Source: Opitutaceae bacterium
GTDB taxonomy: Bacteria > Verrucomicrobiota > Verrucomicrobiia > Opitutales > Opitutaceae
Length of the DNA: 7,175 bases
Direction of reading: 5' to 3'
Assembly: GCA_023265535.1 (NCBI GenBank)
Contig: JAHFTI010000211.1
Coordinates: 1-7,175 of the forward strand
Part shown: in pieces, positions 6,334-7,175 of the stretch
Layout of the letters: the number at the start of each line of letters is the position of its first letter
How positions within the stretch are numbered: position 1 is the stretch's first letter
The notes under the pieces: model-generated
Database searches by the model: none
What the model saw: only the letters and a program-made list of their open reading frames with translations
What the model was told of the DNA's origin: nothing
Position numbers and translations under genes: made by a program

Positions 6334-7175
6334 TCAGCCGATCCAGTCGGCGATCTTCGCGACGGCGGAGTCGAAGGTGGGGCGGTAGGCCTGCTCGAGT
6401 TCGGGGGCGAAGGGGACGGGAAGGTCGAGGGCGGCGATGCGCAGGGGCGGGGCCTCGAGGGAGAAGAAGAGTTTCTCGGCGAGGCGGGCGACGAGCTCGG
6501 CGCCGAAGCCGTGGGTGAGGCGGCCCTCGTGCAGGACGATGAGGCGGTGGGTGCGGGCGACGGAGGCCTCGATGTCGGCGAGGTTGAGGGGGGAGAGGGC
6601 GCGCAGGTCCCAGAGCTCGATGCTGCGGTCGTATTCGGAATTGAAATACTCGCAGAGCTCGGCGGCCAGGCCGGTCATCTCGCCGTAGGTGACGAGGGTG
6701 GCGAAGTCGCCGGAGCGCAGGAGGCGGGGCTGCCAGACGCGGCGGTAGTCGGGGTTCCAGGAGACGGGGCCCTTGCCGCGGCGGTAGAGGCCCTTGTGCT
6801 CGAAGAGGAGGACGGGGTTGTTGTCCTCGTAGGCGGCGAGCAGGCAGTCGAAGGCGTCCTGGGGGGAGCTCGGGTAGAGCGCCTTGAGGCCGGGCATGGA
6901 GAGGAGGGTGGACTCGAGTTCCTGGGAATGGAAGGAGCCGAAGGTGAGGCCGCCGCCGCTGGGCAGGCGGAAGACGAGCGGGGCGCTGGCGCCGGAGCGG
7001 AAGTGGAGGGTGGCGGCGTTGAGGGTGATCTGGGTGGCGGCCTCGGTGCAGAAGTCGGCGAACTGGTATTCCATGACGGGGCGGTGGCCGTTCATGGAGA
7101 GGCCGAGCGCGTAGCCGGTGCAGGCGCTCTCGGCGAGCGGGGTGTTGAAGACGCGGGAGCGGCCGAAGGAGGCGA
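6334..7175 (-). CDS. 2-oxoacid dehydrogenase E1 component, beta-type region (partial, N-terminus beyond the edge)
   Basis: This is a transketolase-like E1-beta domain of the pyruvate/branched-chain/acetoin dehydrogenase type, which decarboxylates 2-oxoacids with thiamine diphosphate (ThDP). The frame is open from the right edge to the stop at 6334, giving 279 residues; an internal ATG at 7095 is not the true start. Just inside the edge is FGRSRVFNTPLAESACTG, equivalent to the DxRVxxTPxxE motif whose Glu contacts the ThDP pyrimidine (residue 15 of the visible part). Next come RPVMEYQFADF, then GSFHSQELES with the conserved His of E1-beta, PGLKALYPSSPQDA, and a C-terminal domain with VLHEGRLTHGFGAEL. 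Separate E1-beta subunits are about 325 residues, so some 45 N-terminal residues are missing, or this is the end of a fused alpha-beta E1. The substrate cannot be decided. It precedes kdsC by 35 bp and may share its transcript. Confidence 0.88.
   Translation of the reverse strand, partial: ASFGRSRVFNTPLAESACTGYALGLSMNGHRPVMEYQFADFCTEAATQITLNAATLHFRSGASAPLVFRLPSGGGLTFGSFHSQELESTLLSMPGLKALYPSSPQDAFDCLLAAYEDNNPVLLFEHKGLYRRGKGPVSWNPDYRRVWQPRLLRSGDFATLVTYGEMTGLAAELCEYFNSEYDRSIELWDLRALSPLNLADIEASVARTHRLIVLHEGRLTHGFGAELVARLAEKLFFSLEAPPLRIAALDLPVPFAPELEQAYRPTFDSAVAKIADWIG

Overview
The window reads as a GC-rich chromosome segment from a Gram-negative (diderm, LPS-making) bacterium. It combines an lptC-lptA-lptB set and kdsC with a full-length HPr kinase, a two-domain bacterial OGG1 and paired roadblock-fold proteins. 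My best guess is Verrucomicrobiota, near Opitutales; this is an inference from gene content and sequence style, not from a marker gene. No mobile element, CRISPR array, tRNA or rRNA is visible.

Left part (1-1040): two small adjacent minus-strand genes encode roadblock/LC7-like proteins. The downstream one has a long Ala/Pro/Thr-rich tail and runs off the left edge. Their probable promoter has a TACAAT -10 box on the minus strand at 913-918. It lies in a 173-bp divergent gap that also carries the start of the only plus-strand gene.

Middle (1041-2849): the plus-strand gene is an 8-oxoguanine DNA glycosylase (OGG1 family). It converges on the minus-strand RNase PH gene so tightly that both stop codons lie in one CTAG palindrome. 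Upstream of RNase PH is a 103-bp gap packed with a 7-bp tandem repeat and competing palindromes, resembling a dispersed intergenic repeat.

Right part (2850-7175): a compact minus-strand run, in transcription order, holds an E1-beta-like 2-oxoacid dehydrogenase subunit (5' end outside the window), kdsC, lptC, lptA, lptB and hprK. Gaps are 21 to 37 bp, and lptC/lptA share an ATGA overlap. KdsC makes free Kdo for the LPS core; LptC, LptA and LptB belong to the LPS export machine; HprK is a serine kinase/phosphorylase acting on HPr. The order kdsC-lptC-lptA-lptB-...-hprK recalls the proteobacterial rpoN region, but rpoN, hpf and ptsN are absent here.

Across the window the plus strand is G-rich whichever strand is coding. 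The minus-strand genes generally lack Shine-Dalgarno sequences, and most have C-rich leaders ending in CC directly before ATG. I see no clearly new system. The most unusual points are the palindromic spacer, the non-SD leaders, the altered Asn motif in OGG and the roadblock pair.
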